Source: UBA5486 sp036744795
GTDB taxonomy: Bacteria; Bacillota; UBA4882; UBA10575
Assembly (NCBI GenBank): GCA_036744795.1
Contig: DAIOHK010000005.1
Span: forward strand, 29,500 to 93,499
DNA length: 64,000 nt
Reading direction: 5' to 3'
In this document: positions 1 through 8,961 of the stretch, one piece after another
How the letters are laid out: the number at the start of each line of letters is the position of its first letter
Numbering within the stretch: position 1 is the first letter of the stretch
Program-made: the position numbers and the translations under genes
The notes under the pieces: generated by a model
Database searches by the model: none
The model's input: only the letters and a program-made list of their open reading frames with translations
Told to the model about the DNA's origin: nothing

Positions 1-2
1 TT

Positions 3-263
3 GACTTTCGTTTACTTGAGGTGCTCAAAGCGTACCTTTCTAAACTTGAGCTTACGGTGATATTTATGTACCTCCAAGGTTTGAAATGTGGGGAGATAAG
101 TACAATTTTGGAATTGGAAAGTAAAATAATTGACAATGCCAGAACCAGGGCTAGACTAAAACTCCAAAAAGTAGTTAAGAAATACGGTTCCCTTACTAAT
201 CCTCAGATTCCTTTAAGAACTAGAAAACGAATGGATTTAGCCATGGAGATAAAAGCAATCTAA
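3..263 (+). CDS. C-terminal part of a SigH-like RNA polymerase sigma factor (cut by window edge)
   Basis: The reading frame is open to the left edge, so the GTG at 21 is unlikely to be the true start and this is the tail of a longer gene. The visible part carries a helix-turn-helix of sigma-70 region 4, with LSKLE near its start and the IDNARTRARLKLQ stretch that closely recalls sporulation sigma-H (IDNALQR-type). Region 4 binds the -35 promoter element. The basic tail after the HTH is longer than usual. The family call rests on this motif only; another ECF or SigH-type paralogue is possible because upstream regions 2 and 3 are outside the window. Confidence 0.6.
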   Translation, partial: DFRLLEVLKAYLSKLELTVIFMYLQGLKCGEISTILELESKIIDNARTRARLKLQKVVKKYGSLTNPQIPLRTRKRMDLAMEIKAI

Positions 264-310
264 GCTTCGGCTGTTAGCTGATGGTTTCAATTAAATAAAT
301 TCCATGAAAA

Positions 311-340
311 GCACCCTCCAAAAGTGGCGGGTGTTTTTTT
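311..340 (+). terminator. Rho-independent terminator after the sigma factor gene
   Basis: CACCC and GGGTG arms around a short loop, followed by a run of eight T. It closes the sigma factor transcript before smc. Confidence 0.6.
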
Positions 341-393
341 TACAAAAAATATGGTAAAATATATTAAGTTGTCCTATATTCTATTTTTATTTG

Positions 394-506
394 GGGGAAT
401 TGCTAATTACCTTAAGCATGTATCTGGTGATAATATATAGTGTGTTACTTACAGAAAGTTCTCTATATATTGTGGTTAAATTTTAAATAATTGGTGCAAT
501 TCCTTA
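394..506. repeat. Degraded copy of the 150-bp palindromic (MITE-like) repeat
   Basis: Starts GGGAATTGC-TAATTACCTTAAGC and ends GTGCAATTCCTT. Inside it are the ATAATATATAGTGT and CTATATATTGTGG blocks that also occur in the copies at 60091 and 43110. It is shorter than a full copy and sits in the smc leader, ending just ahead of the smc ribosome binding site. Confidence 0.7.
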
Positions 507-523
507 ATTTGGGAGGGGCTTAT

Positions 524-3500
524 TTGTATCTTAAGCGTCTAGAAATACAAGGGTTTAAATCTTTTGCTGACCGTACTGCGCTCTCATTTCAAACTGGAAT
601 AACTGCTATTGTGGGACCAAATGGCAGTGGAAAGAGTAATATTGCTGATAGTCTCCGTTGGGTGATGGGAGAACATAATCTTAGAAATATTCGTGGTGTA
701 AAATACGATGATATTATTTTTTCTGGAAGTGAGGAACGTAAACCACTAGGGATGGCAGATGTTACTCTAGTATTGGATAACTGCGATTCTACTTTACCGT
801 TGGACTATTCTGAGGTGGCGGTAACTAGGCGCGTTTATCGGTCAGGCGAAAGTGAATTTCTGATTAATCGCTCTTCGGTTCGTCTTAAAGATATTCAGGA
901 ACTTTTTTTTGACACGGGTTTGGGGCGAGAAGCATATTCAGTGATTAGTCAAGGTAAGATTGATTCTATTCTGTCACTTCGTCCTGAAGAACGGCGAAAT
1001 GTTTTTGAAGAAGCTGCCGGTATTATGAGATATAAGGTTAAGAAAAACTTGACTATGAAAAAGTTAGCAGATACAGAGAATGATATTCTTAGAATCCAAG
1101 ATATTTTACAGGAATTAGAATCACAACTTCCTTCTTTGTCTGGACAAGCAGAAACGGCTAAGCTTTATCTTGACTTGGAAAAAGAATTGAAACAGGTTGA
1201 GATTAACTATTATTATTTTGAACTAAGTGATTTAAAACAACAACTCATTACATTAGAGGATACGCAAACAAAGAAGAACAGAGAGCTTTCCAGTTTGAAA
1301 GAGGAAGAAGAGACGATTAGCCAGTCGGCTGTTGAATTGAAAACTAAAGCTACTATGTATGAACAGGAGATTGACGTAAAAAGAAAACAACTGATGGAAG
1401 AGACAGCACAAAGAGAAAGGGCTTTAGGAGAATTAAACCTTTTTGATGAGCGTAAACGTTCTTTGCAAAACCGGATTCGAGAATTAGAAGACTTCATTAG
1501 AGTACAAGAAAAGAAGGCTTTAGAGATAGAAAAGAAGAAAGAGAATCTTCTACAAATAACAGCTGCTATTGGAGAGGAAAAACAGAGTTTAGCTCAAGAA
1601 ATCAAAGGATTAGAAGAATTATTAAAGGTCTGGGAAGAAAAGTTAAAAGATATCCGTAAGGAACTGATGGAGAAAAAACAATTTCTTTCTAATAAATTAG
1701 AAAAGGTTTCTCATTTAAAACAACAGATCAATGAAGCAAATGTACAAAAGGATTTTCGTAATGAGAAAGAGACTGAAATCCATGATGATCTAGAAGTAAT
1801 TAGCAAAGAACTCTCGGAGCTTGATCAACAGATAAATAACGTTAAACAAAGCCTAGAAGATAAAAGGCAACAGACTAAACTGTTGAAGAGTAAAGAAGAA
1901 GCATCTGCTGTAGAATTAAAAAAACAGCAGTCATACTTATGTGAACGGGAAGAGAAGAACCAACAGATGCGGGAGAGACTCCATGGATTAGAGTCAAAAT
2001 TGGCCTTACTTACAGAGATGGAAAAGAATCATCAAGGATATTTTCATGGGGTAAAATCTTTACTTGATGCCCGAAAGGAGCCGTTTTGTCGTGAAATTCA
2101 TGGAGTGGTGGCTGATCTGATCCGGGTAGAACAGGGTTACGAATTAGCTTTGGAGGTAGCAATGGGTTCGGCCCTTCAATATTTAGTAATTAGTCATGAT
2201 CGGTATGCTCGGCAAGCTATAGATTATCTTAAAAAAAATTCTTTGGGTAGAGCAACGTTTTTACCTCTTAATCTAATTGAGAATAAACCGGAATGGACCG
2301 ATAATCTAAAATCTCTATTAGCGGAATATAATTGTAAGTTTGCTTCAGAAGCTGTCTTATACAAATCGCGATATACAGATATTATCCACCACTTATTGAG
2401 TAGAACAATTATAGCCCCGGACTTAAAAACGGCAGTAATAGTAACGGAGGAGACTGGAAAGAAATACCGGATTGTGACTTTGGAAGGGGAAATAATTACT
2501 CCTGGGGGAGCGATTACCGGTGGAAACTTCGATCGACGACAGGTTGGTCTTCTTACTAGAAAAGGGGAGATTATTCAGTTAAATAAGGAAAAAGAAGATC
2601 TTTTAGCTTTTATGAATCGTGGTTTAACTGAGGAAGAAAAGTTAAAAGCTAAGATTGAAGAGTTATCTCAAGCTTTTGAAGAAGAAAAAAATTTACGGCA
2701 GGAAATAGACTTTAAGATTAATTTGCTAATTAAAGACCTAGATTCTTTAGTAGCAAACCACCAGAAAACATTGGAACGAAAAGAACAATTAATGAAAATT
2801 CTTTTGAAAACTGAAGAAGAGATTACATCACAAAAATCGACGGTTGATTCCTTAGGAAAGGAACTAAGGCAGATCGAAACAGAGATCGAATTTACAAATG
2901 GAGAAATAAAGGCTTTAGAGGATTTAGAAGCTAAATTATTAGGTGATCGGGAAAAAGGACTTCGAGGGCTTTCTGATTTATCGTCTAGATTTGCAGGTAT
3001 TCACCAAGAATGGTTGGGTAAAGGAGAAAATCTTAGTGAATATGAAGAATTATGTACAGAGATCAAGGCCGAGATTGATAAGCGTAATCTCGAGTTATAT
3101 CAGACTCAGGAAGAAATGCGGATGTTACAGGAGCAAAAAAGCATTTTAGAGGAGAAAGTAAAAGGGAGTAATAAAGAGCAGATCTCAAGGGAAGCGGAAT
3201 TGGAAAGTTTAAAAACCTCTTGGCAAGAAACTCTTTCTTCTCTAAACGGAATTGAGGAACGCCTCCGAAGTATTCAAAGACAAAGTGGAGAGTTACTCGC
3301 AGAATTACATCGGGTAGATCTACAGATTAATAGACTTAAAATTAATGAAGAAAATACAATTTTCAAACTAAATGAAGCTTATGGGGAAAATTGGAAACAA
3401 GGGGCTAATGAAAATTTGGTCCTACCCTCTAATCCCAAACAGGTAATAATAAAGTTGAAGAGACAGATGAAAGAGATGGAACCAGTAAACTTGCAAGCTA

Positions 3501-4081
3501 TTAATGAGCACCAAGTATTAAAGGATAGAGTGGATTTTCTTTCAAAGCAAAATTCAGATCTTATTGAAGCCCGGGAATCATTAGGGAAAGCAATTGAAGA
3601 AATAGAAAAAACGATTAAAAAAAGATTTTTGGAGACTTTCTACCAGGTAAGAGAGGAATTCATTGAGTTGTTTGAGACTCTTTTTTCCGGTGGAAAGGCT
3701 GATCTTGAATTGGCAGATCCGGAGAATCCGTTAGAGTCTGGCATCGAGATTTTAGCTCAGCCTCCGGGCAAGAGGTTGCAGAGCCTTTCGCTCTTATCTG
3801 GGGGAGAAAGAGCAATGACTGCTATTGCTCTGCTCTTTGCTATTCTCCGGATTAAACCTTCTCCTTTTTGTATTTTAGATGAGATTGATGCCACCTTGGA
3901 TGATACTAATGTAAAGAGGTTTGCTGAATTATTAACGATTTTCAGTAAAGATCTTCAGTTTATTGTAATTACTCACAGGCGAGGGACGATGGAGGTGGCG
4001 GATGCATTATATGGAATTACAATGGAAGAAAAAGGAGTCAGTAAATTGATTTCGTTAGATTTGAAGAAACAGGCAGGCTAA
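524..4081 (+). CDS. smc: Chromosome segregation ATPase SMC
   Basis: About 1185 aa, the normal length of bacterial SMC. The N-terminal ABC half has Walker A GPNGSGKS at residues 31-38. Two long Glu/Lys-rich coiled coils flank a hinge at roughly residues 500-660. The C-terminal half has the ABC signature LLSGGERA and Walker B CILDEIDA. SMC dimers with ScpAB organise and segregate the chromosome. I prefer the TTG at 524 because GGGAGGGG lies 5-6 nt before it and homologues start MYLKRLEIQGFKSF; an in-frame TTG at 491 lies inside the upstream repeat. ftsY follows 12 nt downstream, the common smc-ftsY pair. Confidence 0.97.
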   Translation: MYLKRLEIQGFKSFADRTALSFQTGITAIVGPNGSGKSNIADSLRWVMGEHNLRNIRGVKYDDIIFSGSEERKPLGMADVTLVLDNCDSTLPLDYSEVAVTRRVYRSGESEFLINRSSVRLKDIQELFFDTGLGREAYSVISQGKIDSILSLRPEERRNVFEEAAGIMRYKVKKNLTMKKLADTENDILRIQDILQELESQLPSLSGQAETAKLYLDLEKELKQVEINYYYFELSDLKQQLITLEDTQTKKNRELSSLKEEEETISQSAVELKTKATMYEQEIDVKRKQLMEETAQRERALGELNLFDERKRSLQNRIRELEDFIRVQEKKALEIEKKKENLLQITAAIGEEKQSLAQEIKGLEELLKVWEEKLKDIRKELMEKKQFLSNKLEKVSHLKQQINEANVQKDFRNEKETEIHDDLEVISKELSELDQQINNVKQSLEDKRQQTKLLKSKEEASAVELKKQQSYLCEREEKNQQMRERLHGLESKLALLTEMEKNHQGYFHGVKSLLDARKEPFCREIHGVVADLIRVEQGYELALEVAMGSALQYLVISHDRYARQAIDYLKKNSLGRATFLPLNLIENKPEWTDNLKSLLAEYNCKFASEAVLYKSRYTDIIHHLLSRTIIAPDLKTAVIVTEETGKKYRIVTLEGEIITPGGAITGGNFDRRQVGLLTRKGEIIQLNKEKEDLLAFMNRGLTEEEKLKAKIEELSQAFEEEKNLRQEIDFKINLLIKDLDSLVANHQKTLERKEQLMKILLKTEEEITSQKSTVDSLGKELRQIETEIEFTNGEIKALEDLEAKLLGDREKGLRGLSDLSSRFAGIHQEWLGKGENLSEYEELCTEIKAEIDKRNLELYQTQEEMRMLQEQKSILEEKVKGSNKEQISREAELESLKTSWQETLSSLNGIEERLRSIQRQSGELLAELHRVDLQINRLKINEENTIFKLNEAYGENWKQGANENLVLPSNPKQVIIKLKRQMKEMEPVNLQAINEHQVLKDRVDFLSKQNSDLIEARESLGKAIEEIEKTIKKRFLETFYQVREEFIELFETLFSGGKADLELADPENPLESGIEILAQPPGKRLQSLSLLSGGERAMTAIALLFAILRIKPSPFCILDEIDATLDDTNVKRFAELLTIFSKDLQFIVITHRRGTMEVADALYGITMEEKGVSKLISLDLKKQAG

Positions 4082-4093
4082 GGAGGAAAAATT

Positions 4094-5008
4094 TTGGCAG
4101 AAGGATTTGTATCAAGATTAAAGACAAGTTTGACCAAAACAAGACAGCGATTCTTGAGTCAGTTGGAGGATATTGTAGTCTTTCATAAAAAGATTAGTCC
4201 CGAATTTTATGATGAGTTAGAAGAGATTTTGATCGCTTCTGATGTTGGCTTTAAAACTACTTCACTTCTTTTGGATAAACTTAAAGAAAAAGTCAAAGAG
4301 GAAAAAACCGATGAAACTAATGAAGTAAAGGGGTATCTGCGTGAAATAATTGAAGAGATTCTATCTCTTCCTTCACCTAATATTATTAGTACTGATAAAC
4401 CTCTGGCACTGTTAGTGGTTGGAGTAAATGGTGTAGGAAAAACCACTTCCATTGCTAAACTAACAGAGTATTATAGAAGTAAAGGTAAATCTTGTCTATT
4501 GGTGGCAGGGGATACCTTTCGGGCGGCTGCTATCGATCAGCTATCAGTCTGGAGTAAAAGGTTAGGAGTAGATCTTATCCATCATCAAGAAGGTGCTGAT
4601 CCCGGAGCTGTAGCTTTTGATGGGATTACTGCTGCTAATGCCAGACAGATTGATGTTGTGATGTTGGATACTGCAGGAAGATTGCATACTAAGGTAAATC
4701 TGATGTCAGAGCTAAAGAAGGTACATCGGGTTATCACCCAAAATCTTGGTGAAAGGGAACTGGTGAACTTATTAGTTTTAGATGCTACGACTGGTCAGAA
4801 TGCTTTATCTCAGGCGCGCACCTTTCATGAGGCCATTGGAATCGATGGGATTATCCTGACAAAGCTTGATGGGACAGCAAAAGGTGGTATTGTTTTAGCG
4901 ATTGCTGTAGAATTTGGCCTTCCTATTCTCTGGTTAGGGGTAGGGGAAAGTTCGGAGGACCTTCGGTTATTTGATCCTGGTGAATTTGTTAAGGCTCTTT
5001 TTGACTAG
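4094..5008 (+). CDS. ftsY: Signal recognition particle receptor FtsY
   Basis: 304 aa, a compact FtsY with the N and G domains only and no long acidic N-terminal extension. GTPase motifs are GVNGVGKT at about residues 110-117, DTAGR near 199 and TKLDGTAKGG near 263. It docks SRP-ribosome complexes at the membrane for co-translational insertion. The TTG start is set by an AGGAGGAA site 5-6 nt upstream. It is probably co-transcribed with smc, 12 nt away. Confidence 0.97.
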   Translation: MAEGFVSRLKTSLTKTRQRFLSQLEDIVVFHKKISPEFYDELEEILIASDVGFKTTSLLLDKLKEKVKEEKTDETNEVKGYLREIIEEILSLPSPNIISTDKPLALLVVGVNGVGKTTSIAKLTEYYRSKGKSCLLVAGDTFRAAAIDQLSVWSKRLGVDLIHHQEGADPGAVAFDGITAANARQIDVVMLDTAGRLHTKVNLMSELKKVHRVITQNLGERELVNLLVLDATTGQNALSQARTFHEAIGIDGIILTKLDGTAKGGIVLAIAVEFGLPILWLGVGESSEDLRLFDPGEFVKALFD

Positions 5009-5019
5009 ATTTTTTCTTA

Positions 5020-5400
5020 TTAAAAGATGTTTTCCAAGGTTAAGCGGATCTGATCGGGAATTCGGTTGATGGTCTGTTTCATTTCAGCAATCCCGCTCAA
5101 AGCTAAAATATATGCTTCATTTCCAAGAAACGATTTTGTACGAGCAAGGTAAAGTTCAAACTCATCAAGGTCTTGATGATCAATCAACAAGACCCATATT
5201 TTTCTGGATTTGATCCATGATTTATTTATCTTCTCAAGCTGTTTGGAAATTTCGGTAGTATCAAGTTTTTTAACACTGGTTGCAAGTTTTTCAATTTCCG
5301 AGAGAAGTTCTTCTGATTGTCGGGCAATTGTGATCTCTGCATACCATCCGAGAACCAGAAAGATAAGAAAAAATATAATAACACCAATAAATACCTTCAA
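5020..5400 (-). CDS. DUF4363 family membrane-anchored protein
   Basis: About 126 aa from a TTG at 5400, which has GGGAG at good spacing; an in-frame ATG at 5421 has no site. One N-terminal hydrophobic helix (KVFIGVIIFFLIFLVLGW) is followed by a mostly helical soluble part with a regular Leu/Glu pattern. This matches DUF4363 proteins, short anchored proteins often encoded next to DUF421 genes in spore-formers, as here. No catalytic residues are evident and the function is unknown. It ends 11 nt from the convergent ftsY. Confidence 0.75.
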   Translation of the reverse strand: MKVFIGVIIFFLIFLVLGWYAEITIARQSEELLSEIEKLATSVKKLDTTEISKQLEKINKSWIKSRKIWVLLIDHQDLDEFELYLARTKSFLGNEAYILALSGIAEMKQTINRIPDQIRLTLENIF

Positions 5401-5442
5401 ATTATTTCTCCCTTCGTACAAATATGAAATAGTAATAATCTT

Positions 5443-6120
5443 TTAATGAGTGGGTTTTGTTTGATAGTAAAGTCTTCCTTGGGTATCGATGGTGGCGATT
5501 AAAACCTTTTTTGGATCTTTGATACCATATTTCTCTAGTTCGGTTATGAGCCAATCTTTTGAGAGACCAATTTTTGTTAAACTTTTCTCTTCAATTTGAC
5601 CATCTAAAATTAAGGAAGTAGATAGCCCTTCGTATTCTGTATTAAGCTCTAAATCTCCCGGGGTAACTGGTCGGGCTTGCGATTTCGGTACAATCGTAAG
5701 GGAACCATTCGTTTCTAAAAGTGCAAATTCGACATCTGTGAGGTTAAAAAACCCTTCAGCTCTTAATTGCTCCAGCAAATCATTTAGATTATAAAGGTTT
5801 TTTCTCATTTCTGACCAGTTAATTATTCCGTTTTCAATGATCGTACTGGGATTGCCACAGAGTAAGGTACGGAATTTCTGACTTTTGATGGATAAGAAAG
5901 AAAAGGAAACTTGCACTAAAAGCAGAGTAAGAACTGGTATCACACCATTGAGAAGAGATAAACCACGATCTTGCATGGGGATAGCTACTAAATCTGCAAT
6001 CATAATAGTAACTACGAATTCATAGGGTTGCAATTGACCAATTTGCCGTTTTCCCATTAAACGCATTACTAATACCACTAATAGGTAAAGAATAAGAGTA
6101 CGGAAAAAAATAATGAGCAT
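5443..6120 (-). CDS. DUF421 (YetF-like) membrane protein
   Basis: 225 aa from the ATG at 6120, which has GGAGG 6-7 nt upstream; an upstream ATG at 6171 would only add a basic extension. Three transmembrane helices come first, with the family motif RLMGKRQIGQLQPYEFVVTIMIADL. The cytoplasmic part carries the NPSTIIENG strand and the NLTDVEFALLETNGSLTI block typical of DUF421 proteins. In several spore-formers YetF-type proteins affect spore germination and membrane properties; the role here is not known. The DUF4363 gene follows 42 nt downstream in the same transcript. Confidence 0.85.
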   Translation of the reverse strand: MLIIFFRTLILYLLVVLVMRLMGKRQIGQLQPYEFVVTIMIADLVAIPMQDRGLSLLNGVIPVLTLLLVQVSFSFLSIKSQKFRTLLCGNPSTIIENGIINWSEMRKNLYNLNDLLEQLRAEGFFNLTDVEFALLETNGSLTIVPKSQARPVTPGDLELNTEYEGLSTSLILDGQIEEKSLTKIGLSKDWLITELEKYGIKDPKKVLIATIDTQGRLYYQTKPTH

Positions 6121-6189
6121 TTTATCCTCCGCCTTTTTTTTATTATTCTCCCTAGAAAATACTTTAATCATTCTTGAATAATCCCCGTT

Positions 6190-6475
6190 ATTCTTTACTC
6201 AGCCTGGTCAGAATATTGTTCACTAATTTCCAAAGACATGTCTTCAATCAAAATATATTGTTAGACAATTTCTTGTTGAAAAATCAATATATTAATCTAA
6301 ATTCGTGACATCTATAGACACCAGGGTAAATTTTGAAAGCTGCGACAGCGTATCCCCTGGTATAGATCGATTAGTCACGAAATCAGAAATATGAATAAGA
6401 ATAAATCATAAATCAACCAATTATGCAATTCTTAGAGCTAGGAATTAACTTCTGACCAGGCAGAGATTATAACTA
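6190..6475. repeat. Nested composite of three repeat families upstream of gdhA
   Basis: The outer ends are inverted copies of the long-hairpin repeat end (CAGCCTGGTCAGAATATTGTT at the left, AACTTCTGACCAGGCAGA at the right). Inside lie MITE-like blocks: ATTTCCAAAGACATGTCTTC on the left and ACCAATTATGCAATTC ending near 6437 on the right. The centre (6301-6394) is the second palindromic family. The nesting suggests successive insertions. The stretch between DUF421 and gdhA holds no gene. Confidence 0.65.
6301..6394. repeat. ~90-bp palindromic element (CCAGGG / CCCCTGGTATAGATC family)
   Basis: Arms ATTCGTGAC...TATAGACACCAGGG and CCCCTGGTATAGATCGATTAGTCACGAAAT are imperfect inverted copies. The right arm recurs almost unchanged, in reverse orientation, at 26204-26248. 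A related structure lies at 15257-15340. Confidence 0.65.
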
Positions 6476-6553
6476 AATATATTCTTTTTTTTAGGGGGGT
6501 AAATGTAATCTAATTTGTATACTATATACTTTAGATATTACCCTATTATCTTA

Positions 6554-6582
6554 TTGACATTCTTCTATGGTTTCAATATATT
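6554..6582 (+). promoter_or_regulatory. Sigma-A-type promoter of gdhA
   Basis: TTGACA at 6554-6559, a 17-nt spacer, then TATATT at 6577-6582. It lies about 55 nt before the gdhA start, just downstream of the repeat cluster. Confidence 0.7.
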
Positions 6583-6636
6583 CTAATATAATGACTATAT
6601 TTTTGTGGTAATAATTACCAGCAAGGAGGAGATCTA

Positions 6637-7884
6637 ATGCCGGAGATTAATCCGTTAGCAATAGCACAACAACAATTGGATATGGCTGCGGAAAAACTTA
6701 ATCTTGATCCGGGGGTTCATGCTATTCTTAGAGAACCTATGCGTACCTTGGAAGTGAACTTTCCAGTGAAAATGGATGATGGTACGGTTAAAGTTTTTAA
6801 AGGTTATCGGGCACAGCATAATGATGCGATTGGACCTGCTAAAGGTGGGATTCGTTTTCATCAGAGTGTTAATATGGATGAGGTTAAAGCCCTCTCGATG
6901 TGGATGACTTTTAAATGCGGTGTATTAGGCTTACCATATGGTGGGGGTAAGGGAGGAGTTGTGGTTGATCCTCGGACTCTTTCCCAATCTGAACTTGAGC
7001 GTTTAAGCCGTGCCTATTTTGCGGCTATTTCTTCGATTATTGGACCGGATAAGGATATTCCGGCACCGGATGTTAATACTAATCCTCAGATTATGGCCTG
7101 GATGATGGATGAGTATAGTAAATACTCCGGAGGAGTATGCCATCCGGGAGTCGTTACTGGTAAGCCAATAATTGCTGGGGGATCTTTAGGTAGAAGTGAA
7201 GCTACAGGTAGAGGTTGCGTTATTATTATTCGTGAAGCTGCTAAACGGTTAGGATTGAGTCTTAAAGGAGCTACAGCTGCCATTCAGGGTTTTGGTAATG
7301 TTGGTGGCGCTACTGCACGGTTGTTAGCCAAGGAAGGAGTAAAAATCGTCGCGATTATGGAAATCGACGGCGGAATTTATAATCCAGATGGTATTAATCC
7401 TGAAGATGTACTGGAATACAGAAAAAAAGCCGGTACAATAAATGGTTATCCTGGATGTCGTGAGATTGGTAATGAAGAGCTTTTTGCCCTTGGCTGTGAT
7501 ATTCTGGTTCCTGCTGCAATGGAGAATCAGATTACCAAGGAAAATGCGGGGCAGATTAAGGCTAAACTAGTTGCAGAAGCGGCCAATGGTCCGACGACTC
7601 CGGAAGCTGATGAGATCCTTTCGAAGAATGGTATAATGTTAACCCCTGATATTCTTACCAATGCTGGTGGTGTTACTGTCTCCTATTTTGAGTGGGTGCA
7701 GAATTTTATGAATTACTACTGGACTGAGGAAGAGGTTAACTCCAGATTAGAACAGAAGATGGTAGAAGCTTTTGAACGTATTTATCAGATGAGTCAAGAT
7801 TATCAGGTAAATATGAGAGTAGCTGCTTATATGGCTTCGATCTCCAGGGTGGCAGAGGCGATAAAGGTTCGGGGCTGGGCTTAA
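6637..7884 (+). CDS. gdhA: Glutamate dehydrogenase (Glu/Leu/Phe/Val dehydrogenase family)
   Basis: 415 aa, the size of hexameric Firmicute GDH. It interconverts glutamate with 2-oxoglutarate plus ammonia. The glutamate-binding region reads GPAKGGIRFH near residue 67, the catalytic lysine lies in YGGGKGGV near 105, and the Rossmann fingerprint is GFGNVGG near 219. An AAGGAGGAG site sits 5-6 nt before the ATG. It has its own promoter and a strong terminator, so it is monocistronic. Cofactor preference cannot be read with certainty. Confidence 0.95.
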   Translation: MPEINPLAIAQQQLDMAAEKLNLDPGVHAILREPMRTLEVNFPVKMDDGTVKVFKGYRAQHNDAIGPAKGGIRFHQSVNMDEVKALSMWMTFKCGVLGLPYGGGKGGVVVDPRTLSQSELERLSRAYFAAISSIIGPDKDIPAPDVNTNPQIMAWMMDEYSKYSGGVCHPGVVTGKPIIAGGSLGRSEATGRGCVIIIREAAKRLGLSLKGATAAIQGFGNVGGATARLLAKEGVKIVAIMEIDGGIYNPDGINPEDVLEYRKKAGTINGYPGCREIGNEELFALGCDILVPAAMENQITKENAGQIKAKLVAEAANGPTTPEADEILSKNGIMLTPDILTNAGGVTVSYFEWVQNFMNYYWTEEEVNSRLEQKMVEAFERIYQMSQDYQVNMRVAAYMASISRVAEAIKVRGWA

Positions 7885-7911
7885 GAGTGGGATAAACCCA
7901 CTCTTTTTTTA
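7884..7911 (+). terminator. Rho-independent terminator of gdhA
   Basis: AGAGTGGG and CCCACTCT form an 8-bp stem with an ATAAA loop, followed by a T run; it starts right after the stop codon. Confidence 0.9.
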
Positions 7912-8061
7912 ACTTAAGCCCATTGCGTTGTGGTAATTAGTAATTTTCTCATCTAAAAAACCTCATAAATGGGATGAGGTAAGAAAAATTTTAAAAATTA
8001 TTTGGGTAATGAAGGTTTTCAAATGTTGTGATCAATGATACAATAAATTTGTTTACCTATT

Positions 8062-8104
8062 AAGGAATTGCATAATTCATATATTTAAGATTAGGCAATT
8101 CTCT
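8062..8104. repeat. Short MITE-like remnant ahead of nfnA
   Basis: AAGGAATTGCATAATT at the left and AGGCAATTCT at the right match the terminal inverted repeats of the 150-bp family with nearly all of the interior missing. It ends about 27 nt before the nfnA start. Confidence 0.6.
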
Positions 8105-8130
8105 CACTACTTGTAATGGAGGAGAACAAG

Positions 8131-8961
8131 GTGAAGATTATAGAAAAAACGGAGCTTGCTCCGGGAATTGTTAAATTTCTGGTTAGTGCTCCATTAATTG
8201 CTGAAAAAGCGCAACCTGGACATTTTATTATTTTGCGCCATAAAGAAGAAGGAGAAAGAATACCGCTTACGATTGCTGATTTTGATCGCGAAGAAGGTAC
8301 TATTACTTTGGTCTGCCAAGGGATTGGTAAGAGTACAGTTGAGATCAATCGTATGAAAAAAGGCGATTCTTTTTTAGATTTATTAGGTCCTTTGGGCACT
8401 CCATATCCGATAAAAAAATTAGGAACAGTTGCTTGTGTGGCTGGAGGACTCGGAGTAGCTCCTCTTTATCCAAAAGCTAAAGCCCTCCATAAAGCAGGGA
8501 ATAAAGTGATCAGCCTTATTGGTGCCCAGCGTAAGGAGATGCTGATCATGACAGAAGAGATGACTGCGGTTAGCGACAAGGTAAATTATAGTACGGATGA
8601 TGGTAGTTTTGGTCATAAGGGTTTTGTAACTGATCTTCTCCGGGAACTACTCTCCAAGGAAAAAGTGGATGAGGTAGTGGCAGTCGGACCGGTCCCAATG
8701 ATGGCTGCAACAGTTAAGGTTGCTAAGGAATTTAATGTTCCAATTGTTGTTAGCTTAAATGCTTTGATGATTGATGGTACCGGGATGTGTGGAGGTTGTC
8801 GGGTTACAGTAGATGGGGAGACTAAATTCTGTTGTGTTGATGGTCCTGCTTTCGATGGTGTGCTGGTTGATTTCGATGAGATATTAAATCGGCAAAAATA
8901 CTATCGGAATATGGAGAAAGAAGCCTTTCACCGCTGTAGATTGGAGGATGCAGGAAAATGA
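8131..8961 (+). CDS. nfnA: NADH-dependent ferredoxin:NADP+ oxidoreductase, subunit NfnA
   Basis: About 276 aa related to the dihydroorotate dehydrogenase electron-transfer subunit: an FAD-binding barrel, then an NAD-binding domain (VAGGLGVAPL near residue 108). A C-terminal [2Fe-2S] site has cysteines in MCGGC and KFCC. With the next gene it forms NfnAB, which couples NADH and reduced ferredoxin oxidation to NADP+ reduction by flavin-based bifurcation. The GTG at 8131 is chosen because GGAGGAG lies 6 nt upstream; that site overlaps the alternative ATG at 8116. It overlaps nfnB by 4 nt. A lone sulfide dehydrogenase subunit is the main alternative name. Confidence 0.88.
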   Translation: MKIIEKTELAPGIVKFLVSAPLIAEKAQPGHFIILRHKEEGERIPLTIADFDREEGTITLVCQGIGKSTVEINRMKKGDSFLDLLGPLGTPYPIKKLGTVACVAGGLGVAPLYPKAKALHKAGNKVISLIGAQRKEMLIMTEEMTAVSDKVNYSTDDGSFGHKGFVTDLLRELLSKEKVDEVVAVGPVPMMAATVKVAKEFNVPIVVSLNALMIDGTGMCGGCRVTVDGETKFCCVDGPAFDGVLVDFDEILNRQKYYRNMEKEAFHRCRLEDAGK

